Shown here: piece by piece, positions 9,734-17,010 of the stretch | How the letters are laid out: the number at the start of each line of letters is the position of its first letter | How positions within the stretch are numbered: position 1 is the stretch's first letter | Source: Qipengyuania proteolytica | Lineage (GTDB): Bacteria > Pseudomonadota > Alphaproteobacteria > Sphingomonadales > Sphingomonadaceae | Length of the DNA stretch: 64,000 nucleotides | Assembly (NCBI RefSeq): GCF_019711565.1 | Contig: NZ_JAIGNN010000001.1 | Location: 1,488,001-1,552,000, forward strand | Direction: 5' to 3' | Notes under the pieces: generated by a model | Seen by the model: only the letters and a program-made list of their open reading frames with translations | Databases searched by the model: none | Told to the model about the DNA's origin: nothing | Made by a program: the position numbers and the translations under genes

Positions 9734-10302
9734 AGCTTGCGGACCAGCATTTCAGCGACCGCAATCCAGGCGGGGCTGTCAACCACCTGCTGTTTCTCGC
9801 CGTGGCCCGGCGGCAACACGCCGACGAGCGAGCCCTGCCGGTCGATCAGCCGCCCGAAGGCAAACCGACCGCCCTTGCGCGGCACCAGCACGTCGCGATT
9901 GATCGCGCGGGCCGCGTCTTCGGGCGCGATCTGGCGGAGCCAAAGCTGGTCGCCGGGACGGTACTCGCCATGCGGCCAGGCGATATCGAGCACCATCAGC
10001 GCACCTTCGCTGCCGAGGTCGGTGGCGAGGATGGCATCACGCGGGGTTTCGAGCGCCTCTGGCCCGGACCTTTCCAGCGTCGCCACGATTTGCGGATGCT
10101 CGGCATGCTCGGACCGCACCAGCAGCTCCGGATCGACATCGAGCGCTGCTGCGATCCGGTCCATCCACTTGATCGAAAGGTTGCGCATGCCGGTTTCGAG
10201 CCGTCCGACGGTCTGCGGCGTGGTTGGCGGCGAGCAGGCGGCGGCAAGGTCTGCCAGCGTCATGCCCTTCTGCTTGCGAATGTCGCGTATGCGATTGATC
10301 AT
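9730..10302 (-). CDS. XRE-type HTH regulator with S24-like C-terminal domain
   Basis: A 190-residue regulator. Residues 1-60 form an XRE helix-turn-helix (IRKQKGMTLADLAAACSPPT, then TVGRLETGMRNLSIKWMDRI). The C-terminal half resembles the LexA/S24 fold but shows no GxSM-like nucleophile motif, so autocleavage is doubtful. The gene is divergent from the DUF6456 gene across a 92-base region containing the conserved 27-base element. It could control that neighbour, possibly as a functional counterpart of XRE repressors of GTA activation; this is an inference from position. Confidence 0.75.
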   Translation of the reverse strand: MINRIRDIRKQKGMTLADLAAACSPPTTPQTVGRLETGMRNLSIKWMDRIAAALDVDPELLVRSEHAEHPQIVATLERSGPEALETPRDAILATDLGSEGALMVLDIAWPHGEYRPGDQLWLRQIAPEDAARAINRDVLVPRKGGRFAFGRLIDRQGSLVGVLPPGHGEKQQVVDSPAWIAVAEMLVRKL

Positions 10303-10325
10303 CTCGGCCCTTTGCTAACCGATTT

Positions 10326-10352
10326 GGTTTTCTTCCTTTCCTACACGAACCT
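10326..10352 (+). promoter_or_regulatory. Conserved upstream element of the DUF6456 gene (copy 2)
   Basis: The plus strand shows GGTT at 10326-10329, seven free bases, then TTTCCTACACGAACCT. It ends 42 bases before the ATG at 10395. All 20 fixed bases and the distance to the start codon match copy 1 in front of the holin gene. It also lies 23 bases upstream of the divergent HTH gene and could serve both directions. Confidence 0.6.
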
Positions 10353-10394
10353 CCAGAGAGCAAGGCCTTTCGGCACGCAGCACAGGAGAAGCGC

Positions 10395-10868
10395 ATGAAG
10401 AGGCAGCTGGTCGAACGCGAATTGAGCGAAGAGGGGCCGCGTCGCGGTTCGGGCGAGAAGGGCAAGAAGCGCAGCGTCACGGTGAATCTCGCGGAGAGCC
10501 CGCTGACGTGGCTCCATGCGCGCGGGCACTTGAGCGATGCACAGTTCGATGCGGGCGAACGGCTGCGCGCCGATTACGAGCGGGCGCAGCTCTCGCCCTC
10601 GGTCACCATGCGCTGGGACCCGGTGCGGGTCGATGGCGGCGGTGGTGACGGCTTGACGCCAACCGAGCGCCAGATCGCGGCGAAGGCGCGCTTCGATGGC
10701 GCGATGGCCGAAGCGGGACCGGGGCTCAGCGATATCCTGTGGCGCGTCGCTTGCGCCTGCGAAGGCGTGCCCGATGCGGAAAAGGCGCTCCACTGGCCTG
10801 CGCGCAGCGGCAAGCTGGTGCTGAAATTGGCGCTCGATCGCGTCGCGCTGTTCTACCGGATCGGGTGA
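10395..10868 (+). CDS. DUF6456 protein, possible GafZ-like GTA activator
   Basis: A 157-residue cytosolic protein. The first 30 residues are basic. The DUF6456-like part spans about residues 40-155 and includes SPSVTMRWDPV, LSDILWRVACACEGVPDAE and ARSGKLVLKLALDRVALFY. From memory, DUF6456 is the domain of GafZ, which acts with GafY on RNA polymerase to transcribe the Caulobacter GTA cluster; this should be confirmed by search. A CAGGAGAAGCGC ribosome site supports the start. It shares the conserved 27-base upstream element with the distant holin gene. No GTA structural genes are in the window. Confidence 0.65.
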   Translation: MKRQLVERELSEEGPRRGSGEKGKKRSVTVNLAESPLTWLHARGHLSDAQFDAGERLRADYERAQLSPSVTMRWDPVRVDGGGGDGLTPTERQIAAKARFDGAMAEAGPGLSDILWRVACACEGVPDAEKALHWPARSGKLVLKLALDRVALFYRIG

Positions 10869-10884
10869 GCCGGGATTTTTGCGT

Positions 10885-10909
10885 ATGGACCGTGGTCCAT
10901 GTGGTCCAT
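10885..10909. repeat. Palindrome with tandem GGTCCAT half-sites
   Basis: ATGGACC, GT, GGTCCAT, GT, GGTCCAT: a perfect seven-base inverted repeat with two-base centre, plus a third half-site in direct repeat at a nine-base period. It lies in the 67 bases between the convergent DUF6456 and uracil-DNA glycosylase genes. No T tract follows, so it is not an obvious intrinsic terminator. A protein-binding site is possible. Confidence 0.45.
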
Positions 10910-10935
10910 GTCGGGGGACTGCCCGGCGGAAAACC

Positions 10936-11502
10936 CTAGATATATCCAACAACCGCCTCGCGCAGCTGCGGCAAGACCTCGGCTTCGAACCAGGTATGCC
11001 GGCGCATCCAGATGGTCGAGCGCCAGGCCGGGTGGGGCAGGGGGAGGTAGCGTGGCAGGAACTCCTCGAACCGCCGTACGCGTTCCGCCAGCGAGAGCCT
11101 GCGTGTTTCCGGAAGGTAGCGCGCCTGCGCGTAAGTACCGACGAGGAGGGTCAGGCGATCTGCGGGCAGGAGGTCGAGCACGCGCTCGTGCCATTGCGGG
11201 GCGCATTCCGGGCGGGGCGGCTTGTCCCCGCCGCTCGCCTTGCCAGGATAGCAGAAACCCATAGGGACGAGCGCCACGAGGGCGGGATCGTACATTTGCT
11301 GCTTAGTCAGGCCGGTCCATTCGCGCAGCCGGTCGCCGCTGGCATCGTCCCACGGGATGCCGCTCTCGTGGACCTTCGATCCCGGCGCCTGCCCGATGAT
11401 GACGAGCCGCGCCGTGGGCGAAAAGCTCACGACCGGGCGGACGCCGTGCGGCAGGTGATCGGCGCAGATGCGGCAGGCCGCGATCTCGGCCTTAAGCGTC
11501 AC
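10936..11502 (-). CDS. Uracil-DNA glycosylase family protein
   Basis: A 188-residue protein of the UDG superfamily, close to the iron-sulfur types. It has an N-terminal CRIC pair, the active-site loop VIIGQAPGSKVHESGIPWDD, two further cysteines (in MGFCYPGK and RPECAPQW) that could complete a 4Fe-4S site, and a C-terminal LPHPAWR motif matching the conserved HPS-like loop. Base-excision repair is the family role, but the substrate is not established for this subgroup. Its start overlaps the ABC-F gene stop by four bases. Confidence 0.8.
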   Translation of the reverse strand: MTLKAEIAACRICADHLPHGVRPVVSFSPTARLVIIGQAPGSKVHESGIPWDDASGDRLREWTGLTKQQMYDPALVALVPMGFCYPGKASGGDKPPRPECAPQWHERVLDLLPADRLTLLVGTYAQARYLPETRRLSLAERVRRFEEFLPRYLPLPHPAWRSTIWMRRHTWFEAEVLPQLREAVVGYI

Positions 11503-13304
11503 GCCTCGACTTGCTCGGCCAGCATTAGCCAGCGTTCCTCCGCCGCATCCTTCTCGGCACGGGCGTTCTCGATGCCCTTGGAGACGTTGGCGAAACGCTG
11601 CGGATCGGCAGTGTAGAGATCGGGATCGGACAGAATCGCCTCGCCCTTGGCAATCGCCGCCTCGAGTTCCTCGATTCGCGCGGGCAGCAGTTCGTAGTCG
11701 CGCTGGTCCTTGTAGGAGAGCTTGGTCGATTTCGGCGCCGGCGGGGGAGGAGGCGCGGGCTTTTCCTCGCCCCTGTCCGCCCTGGCTTTGCCCGTCACCG
11801 GCTTGCGGCGCTTGGCCTCCCAGTCCTCGTAACCGCCGGCGACGACATCGACCTTGCCGGTTCCGTCGAGGCCGAGCGTGATCGTCACCGTCCGGTCGAG
11901 GAAGTCGCGGTCGTGGCTGACGATCAGCACGGTGCCCTCGTAATCGGCGATCACCTCCTGCAGCAGGTCGAGCGTCTCGAGGTCGAGGTCGTTGGTCGGT
12001 TCGTCGAGCACCAGCAGGTTCGAGGCCTTGGCGAACTCGCGCGCCAGCAACAGGCGCGATCGCTCGCCGCCCGACAGCACCGCCACCTTCATGTCGACGA
12101 TTTTCGGATCGAACAGGAACTCCTTGAGATAGCCCTGCACATGCTTGCGGTTGCCGCGCACGTCGATCCAGTCGCCGCCTTCGGCCAGCACCTGCCGCAC
12201 GGTCTTGTCGTCGGTGAGCAGCTGGCGCTGCTGGTCGATCATCACGCCGGTGAGCGTCTTGGCGATATCCACGCTGCCGCTGTCGGGCGCGAGCTCGCCC
12301 GTGAGCATCTTGAGCAGCGTCGTCTTGCCCGCGCCATTGGCGCCGACGATGCCGATCCGGTCGCCGCGCTGGATGCGCAGGGAGAAGGGCTTGATGATCG
12401 TGCGGTCACCGTAGGACTTCGTGATCTGATCGGCGACGATCACCGACTTCGACTTGAAGTCCTCTTCCGTCGCGAGCTTGAGCTTGGCCGTGCCCGCGCT
12501 CGCGATCATCGACGCTCTTTGCGCGCGCATCTGCCACAGCTTTTCGAGCCGCCCCTGGTTGCGCTTGCGCCGCGCGGTCACCCCGCGTTCGAGCCAGTGC
12601 GCCTCCAGCTTCAGCTTGGCGTCGAGCTTTTCCGCCGCGCGAGCCTCCTCGGCATAGACCTGCTCTTCCCACGCCTCGTAACCGCCGAAGCCGACTTCCT
12701 TGCGGCGCAGGTTCCCACGGTCGAGCCAGATGGTCGCGCGCGTCAGGCGCTTCAGGAAGGTGCGGTCGTGGCTGATGACGACGAAGGCGCCCTTGTAGCG
12801 GTCCAGCCAGCCTTCGAGCCAGTCGATCGCGCCCAGATCGAGGTGGTTGGTCGGCTCGTCCATCAGCAGCAGGTCGGGATCCTGCGCCAGCGCGCGGGCG
12901 ATGGCGGCGCGGCGCTTCTCGCCGCCGCTTGCGCCCTTCGTCTCGCGGCTCATGTCGATTCCGAGCTGTCCCGCGATGGCTTCGACCTCATGCTCCTGCG
13001 GCGCGTGCTCGCCGGCAAGCGCCCAGTCCATCAGGGTCGCAAAGCCGGACAGGTCGGGATCCTGTTCGAGCAGCACGATCCGCGTGCCCGGCTTGATCTT
13101 GCGCTGGCCCGCATCGGTCTCGATCCGGCCATCGATCATGCGGAAGAGCGTGGTCTTGCCGACGCCGTTGCGCCCGATCAGCGCAAGCCGGTCGCGCGGG
13201 CCGATGTGCAAGTCGAGCGGCTCGTTATCAGGCCCGCCGAACAGCCATTTGCCGCCCTGCTGCAGAGCCATGCCTTCGAGGCTGAGGATCGGGGGCTGTG
13301 CCAT
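11499..13304 (-). CDS. ABC-F family ATPase (Uup-like)
   Basis: A 601-residue soluble protein with two ABC ATPase domains and no membrane segments. The Walker A loops are GRNGVGKTT and GANGAGKTT, the signature motifs SGGEKRR and LSGGERSR, and the Walker B segments end MDEPTNHLD and LDEPTNDLD. A linker with basic helices lies between them, and a C-terminal coiled coil follows a Pro-rich stretch, as in Uup. ABC-F proteins act on ribosomes or structured nucleic acid, not as transporters. It is translationally coupled to the downstream UDG gene. Confidence 0.93.
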   Translation of the reverse strand: MAQPPILSLEGMALQQGGKWLFGGPDNEPLDLHIGPRDRLALIGRNGVGKTTLFRMIDGRIETDAGQRKIKPGTRIVLLEQDPDLSGFATLMDWALAGEHAPQEHEVEAIAGQLGIDMSRETKGASGGEKRRAAIARALAQDPDLLLMDEPTNHLDLGAIDWLEGWLDRYKGAFVVISHDRTFLKRLTRATIWLDRGNLRRKEVGFGGYEAWEEQVYAEEARAAEKLDAKLKLEAHWLERGVTARRKRNQGRLEKLWQMRAQRASMIASAGTAKLKLATEEDFKSKSVIVADQITKSYGDRTIIKPFSLRIQRGDRIGIVGANGAGKTTLLKMLTGELAPDSGSVDIAKTLTGVMIDQQRQLLTDDKTVRQVLAEGGDWIDVRGNRKHVQGYLKEFLFDPKIVDMKVAVLSGGERSRLLLAREFAKASNLLVLDEPTNDLDLETLDLLQEVIADYEGTVLIVSHDRDFLDRTVTITLGLDGTGKVDVVAGGYEDWEAKRRKPVTGKARADRGEEKPAPPPPPAPKSTKLSYKDQRDYELLPARIEELEAAIAKGEAILSDPDLYTADPQRFANVSKGIENARAEKDAAEERWLMLAEQVEA

Positions 13305-13358
13305 AGGCCGCGCGAGGTAGTCGCGCGGCGGCAGGTCGGCAAGTCTTCACTTCCCAAG

Positions 13359-13441
13359 TCATTGCGAGCGGAGCGAAGCAATCCAGCGCGGCGACCTCTC
13401 GCCCTGGGTTGCCGCGTCGCTTGACGGCTCCTCGCACTGAC
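13359..13441. repeat. REP-like imperfect inverted repeat
   Basis: The left arm GTCATTGCGAGCGGAGCGAA continues GCAATCCA, and the right arm is an imperfect reverse complement ending GCACTGAC. I recognise this as a dispersed palindromic element common in alphaproteobacterial and sphingomonad genomes. It fills the 140-base gap between the amidohydrolase stop and the ABC-F start. Only one copy was noticed in this window. Confidence 0.65.
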
Positions 13442-13444
13442 GAG

Positions 13445-15013
13445 TCACGGAATGCGTGCGGCCCTCTGCGCTTCCGCCATCGCCGCCACATCGGCCAGCA
13501 GCTGGTGCGCGTCGTAGACGATGCCGTCCTTGATGGTCCAGCGCACGCCGCCGACCTGCTCGATTGCGCCGGTCTGATAGTTCAGCCGCGTGTGGCCGGT
13601 GCCGTAGAGCACCTTGAGATTGGCGAGCGGGTTCTCGGGCACGATTACCAGATCGGCCAGCTGGCCGACCGCGATGCGGCCCATCGGCGGCTCCTGCCCC
13701 AGCGGTGCGTAAATTTCGCGCGCACCGTCGACCGTCGCGGCGCGGATCACCTCGAGCGGGGCGAGTCCCGCCTCGCGCAGCATCTCGAGCTCGCCGATGT
13801 AGGCGAAACCCCAGGTCTGATAGATATAGCCCGGGTCGGAACCTGCAGTGACGCGGCCGCCCTTGTGGTGGAAGTCCTTCGTAAGCGCGAACCACTTGGC
13901 GTAGAACCGACGCCAGGCGACTTCGTCCTCGCTGGTCCAGTCCTTGTAGTAGCTGCCGTGATTGGTCGCGCTGGGGGCATAGAAATCCATCAGCGAGGGG
14001 ATGGTGTATTTCGCATGCCAGTCGCGGGTCTTCGCGGCCATCACGTCGCGGCTGGCGGAGTATATGTTGAAGGTCGGGCTCAGCGTCACACCGCTTTCGA
14101 CCAGCGCGTCGACGTATTCGTCCCACTCCTCGCTGCCCGGTTCGACCGCCTGCGGGGCAAGCCGCGCGACCCAGCCGAAGCGAGATTGCTCGTCGAAATA
14201 ATTGTAACCCTCCGGGTAATAGGGCAGCGCGCCGTCCTTCAGCAGGCTTTCGAAATGGCCGTAGAAATGGGTCACGCCGTCGAGCCCGAGTTCGACGGCC
14301 TTGCGCGCGTTCACTTCCGCCACGCCGGTCTGCGCGAGGTGGGCGACGGTGCCCAGCTGCTGCTTCCCGGCCTCGTCCAGAGCCGCTGCAAGAACCTCGG
14401 GCGTCGCCGAATTGAAGAACTTGATACCCCAATAGCCTTGCGCCTTGGCCCAGCGGACCCATTGGCGTGCCTTGAGCGGGGTATCGGGTGCGCCGCGCGT
14501 CCACTTGTCGCCGAACACCGCATAGGGGATCAGGCGCGGGGCGACGATGGTGTTGGCCGCGCTGCGGGCCGTGTCGCTGAGGTCGGGCGTGTCGGGACCG
14601 AAGTAGAAGCTCACGCCGCGCACGGTCGTGACGCCATGCGCAAGCCACAGCTTGTAGCCATAGGAAGGCTGCGGCGCCTTGGCGGGATCGCCATTGTGAC
14701 CATGCACGTCGACGAAGCCGGGAAGGACATACATGCCGCGCGCATCGACCGTCTTCTGGGCGGAATTCCGCACACTGTCGGGCGCGGCACCCGGATAAAG
14801 AGCCGCGATGCGGTTGTTCTCGACCAGGATGTCGACCGGTCCGGCAGGTGGGGCCCCGCTTCCTTCGACCACGTTCGCACCGGTAATCAGCAGCCGGGGG
14901 AAGGGGCCTTCGCCTTCGTCCGCGGCGCGGTCGGGAACTGTTTGCATTTGTGCCGCGAGCGGCTGGGTTCCGACTACTGCGAGCGCGGCAAACGCGATTT
15001 TCCAGGCCTTCAT
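13445..15013 (-). CDS. Secreted amidohydrolase family protein
   Basis: A 522-residue protein with a Sec-type signal peptide (MKAWKIAFAALAVVGTQPLAAQ). The metal-dependent hydrolase fold is indicated by GFVDVHGHNGD (the HxH strand-1 motif), a mid-protein VAHLAQTG segment, THFYGHF and AGSDPGYIYQTWGF near the last metal ligand. The C-terminal composite domain includes GQLADLVIVPENPLA. It probably acts in the periplasm; dipeptidase-, imidazolonepropionase- and lactonase-like substrates are all possible. Confidence 0.85.
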   Translation of the reverse strand: MKAWKIAFAALAVVGTQPLAAQMQTVPDRAADEGEGPFPRLLITGANVVEGSGAPPAGPVDILVENNRIAALYPGAAPDSVRNSAQKTVDARGMYVLPGFVDVHGHNGDPAKAPQPSYGYKLWLAHGVTTVRGVSFYFGPDTPDLSDTARSAANTIVAPRLIPYAVFGDKWTRGAPDTPLKARQWVRWAKAQGYWGIKFFNSATPEVLAAALDEAGKQQLGTVAHLAQTGVAEVNARKAVELGLDGVTHFYGHFESLLKDGALPYYPEGYNYFDEQSRFGWVARLAPQAVEPGSEEWDEYVDALVESGVTLSPTFNIYSASRDVMAAKTRDWHAKYTIPSLMDFYAPSATNHGSYYKDWTSEDEVAWRRFYAKWFALTKDFHHKGGRVTAGSDPGYIYQTWGFAYIGELEMLREAGLAPLEVIRAATVDGAREIYAPLGQEPPMGRIAVGQLADLVIVPENPLANLKVLYGTGHTRLNYQTGAIEQVGGVRWTIKDGIVYDAHQLLADVAAMAEAQRAARIP

Positions 15014-15140
15014 ACGATCCCCCTCTGACGCCGCTCAACGCGGGTCCGACAATTGGCTGCAGCTAAGCGGGAACGCTTTGGTTCAGCAAGCCGTAAAGCT
15101 GCGAAGCGGACAATCCGCTCGATTCAACAGGAGCAAACGC

Positions 15141-15860
15141 ATGATCCGTTTCGTGATTCCCGCCCTTGCCATGGCCGCTGCCGCCTCCAGCGCACAAGCT
15201 GCCGAAGTTCAGATCGCAGCCACCGGGCCGGTGGTCGAACTGACCGTCAACGAAATTGTCCGCGCCGCACCCGATGTCGCGCAGGTCGGGGCGGGGGTCA
15301 CCACGCGCGCCGCCACCGCGCAGGAAGCCATGCGCCTCAACGCGCAACAGATCGAGCGGCTCATCGACCGGCTGAGAGCACTGGGGATAGATCGCAAGGA
15401 TATCCAGACCGCGAATTTCAGCCTCAATGCCCAATACCAGTATCGCAACGACGGCGAGCAGCCGACCTTCATCGGCTATGACGTGAGCAACCAGCTGAAC
15501 GTCAAGCTGCGCGATCTCAAACGGGCCGGCGAAGTCCTCGACGAACTTGTGGGTGCCGGAGCGAACAACATCTACGGCCCGAACTTCATGCTCGAAGACG
15601 ACGTCGCCGCAAATGCGGAGGCGCGCAAGGCAGCCTTTGCGCGCGGACGTGCAATGGCCGAGGATTACGCCAGGATGGCGGGCTATTCCGGCGTTCGACT
15701 GCTCGAGGTGTCGGAAAGTTTCCAGTCCTATGGGCCCATGCCGATGGCGGAGGGGGCGATTGCCGTCACCGCGACGTCCAGAGATGCGAAAACACAGATC
15801 GAGCCGGGTCAAGTCGGCACCGGTGTCACCGTCACCGTCAAGTATGAGATGACGCGCTGA
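15141..15860 (+). CDS. SIMPL (DUF541/YggE-like) periplasmic protein
   Basis: A 239-residue protein. The start is the ATG preceded by ACAGGAG, which gives a clean signal peptide (MIRFVIPALAMAAAASSAQA). The SIMPL pattern is visible from VVELTVNEIVRAAPDVAQVG through QTANFSLNAQYQYRNDGEQP and TSRDAKTQIEPGQVGTGVTV. Members are linked to oxidative-stress tolerance and envelope roles, but no biochemical activity is settled. A longer upstream reading frame overlaps the amidohydrolase promoter region and is not used. Confidence 0.9.
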   Translation: MIRFVIPALAMAAAASSAQAAEVQIAATGPVVELTVNEIVRAAPDVAQVGAGVTTRAATAQEAMRLNAQQIERLIDRLRALGIDRKDIQTANFSLNAQYQYRNDGEQPTFIGYDVSNQLNVKLRDLKRAGEVLDELVGAGANNIYGPNFMLEDDVAANAEARKAAFARGRAMAEDYARMAGYSGVRLLEVSESFQSYGPMPMAEGAIAVTATSRDAKTQIEPGQVGTGVTVTVKYEMTR

Positions 15861-15884
15861 GCCTGGCTGAACGCCGGACCCTGC

Positions 15885-15903
15885 GAACATTCACACCTTG
15901 TTC
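15885..15903. promoter_or_regulatory. Inverted GAACA/TGTTC pair before the PepSY gene
   Basis: GAACA, nine bases, TGTTC, 29 bases before the PepSY start codon. The same GTTCA half-site recurs twice upstream of the response regulator gene (16268-16297). A shared site in both promoters would fit control by that response regulator. Confidence 0.35.
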
Positions 15904-15932
15904 AATGGGTTCGGCTTAGGCAGGGTGACATC

Positions 15933-16235
15933 ATGAAACGCATTTTCGCCTCGATCATCGCCCTCGGCCTCGTTGCCGGTCCGATCGCCGCTGCGCCCGC
16001 CTATGCGCAGCGCAGCGAACAGGGCGAGGCGCGCCGTGAAATGAGCGCGGGCAACATCCTGAAGCTCCGCGACATCGAGCGCCGCATCCTGCCGACGATG
16101 GGCGGTGCCGAATATCTCGGCCCTGCCTACGATCCGACGGCGATGGCCTATCGCCTTAAGTTCATTCGCGACGGCCGCGTGATCTTCGTCGATGTCGATG
16201 CGCGCACGGGCCGTGTGCTGCGTCGCAGCCGCTGA
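15933..16235 (+). CDS. Small secreted PepSY-like protein
   Basis: A 100-residue protein with a signal peptide (MKRIFASIIALGLVAGPIAA, cleavage near AYAQ). The mature part, SAGNILKLRDIERRILPTMG to IFVDVDARTGRVLRRSR, has the PepSY pattern of a helix followed by strands ending DxxTGxVL. It lies 97 bases upstream of a two-component system. Small periplasmic PepSY proteins often accompany such sensors and may modulate them. Confidence 0.8.
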   Translation: MKRIFASIIALGLVAGPIAAAPAYAQRSEQGEARREMSAGNILKLRDIERRILPTMGGAEYLGPAYDPTAMAYRLKFIRDGRVIFVDVDARTGRVLRRSR

Positions 16236-16267
16236 AGTTGCGGCCATTCTCCGGCTATCGAAACTCC

Positions 16268-16297
16268 GTTCAGGTTGACGCGTTCATCTACATGAAC
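16268..16297. promoter_or_regulatory. Probable response-regulator operator
   Basis: GTTCAT, CTAC, ATGAAC is a perfect six-base inverted repeat at 16282-16297, preceded by a direct GTTCA half-site at 16268. It is 35 bases upstream of the response regulator start, consistent with autoregulation by an OmpR-type regulator. Confidence 0.45.
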
Positions 16298-16332
16298 GAA
16301 ATGGCGCGAAAGCCTGAAGGGACGGACACCGC

Positions 16333-17010
16333 ATGAGAATCCTGATTGTCGAAGACGAGCCGACGCTCGGCCAGCAGCTCAAGTCGACGCTGGAGCAGAA
16401 CGGCTATGCGGTCGATCTGTCGACCGATGGCGAAGACGGCCACTTCCTCGGCAGCACCGAGGACTACGACGCCGTTATCCTCGACCTCGGCTTGCCCGAA
16501 ATCGACGGCCTGACCGTGCTCGGCATGTGGCGCAAGGAAGGCCGCGGCTTCCCGGTCCTCGTGCTGACGGCCCGTGACAGCTGGTCGGACAAGGTCGCCG
16601 GGCTCGATGCGGGCGCGGACGACTATCTCGCGAAGCCTTTCCAGACCGAAGAACTGATCGCCCGCCTTCGCGCGCTGATCCGTCGCGCCTCGGGTAACAC
16701 GTCGAGCGAGCTTACCGCCGGTCCGGTCCGGCTGGACACGCGCTCCGGGCGCGTCACGCTCGCGGGCGAACCGGTCAAGCTGACCGCACAGGAATACAAG
16801 CTGCTGAGCTACCTCATGCACCACAAGGGCAAGGTGGTAAGCCGCACCGAACTGATCGAGCACATCTACGATCAGGATTTCGACCGCGATTCGAACACCA
16901 TCGAAGTGTTCGTGACGCGCATCCGCAAGAAGCTGGGGGCGGAGGTAATCACGACGATCCGTGGACTCGGTTACAGCCTCGACGACCCGGCCGACCAGCC
17001 CCGCGCCTGA
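16333..17010 (+). CDS. OmpR/PhoB-family response regulator
   Basis: A 225-residue regulator. The receiver domain has the acidic pair Glu7/Asp8, phosphoacceptor Asp51 (VILDLGLPEIDGL) and the LAKPF lysine near 101. The C-terminal winged helix includes LTAQEYKLLSYLMHHKGKVV and DSNTIEVFVTRIRKKLGAEV. It is paired with the overlapping histidine kinase downstream. PhoP-like systems responding to envelope stress or cations are the closest style, but the stimulus is unknown. Confidence 0.95.
   Translation: MRILIVEDEPTLGQQLKSTLEQNGYAVDLSTDGEDGHFLGSTEDYDAVILDLGLPEIDGLTVLGMWRKEGRGFPVLVLTARDSWSDKVAGLDAGADDYLAKPFQTEELIARLRALIRRASGNTSSELTAGPVRLDTRSGRVTLAGEPVKLTAQEYKLLSYLMHHKGKVVSRTELIEHIYDQDFDRDSNTIEVFVTRIRKKLGAEVITTIRGLGYSLDDPADQPRA

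Noticed and set aside
9730-10302. The HTH protein as LexA.
   Set aside because: Its N-terminus is an XRE helix-turn-helix rather than the LexA winged helix, and the Ser-Lys cleavage motifs are not visible.
14808-15140. N-terminal extension of the SIMPL protein by 111 codons.
   Set aside because: It would run antisense into the amidohydrolase gene and hide a good signal peptide that begins at an ATG with a proper ribosome site.
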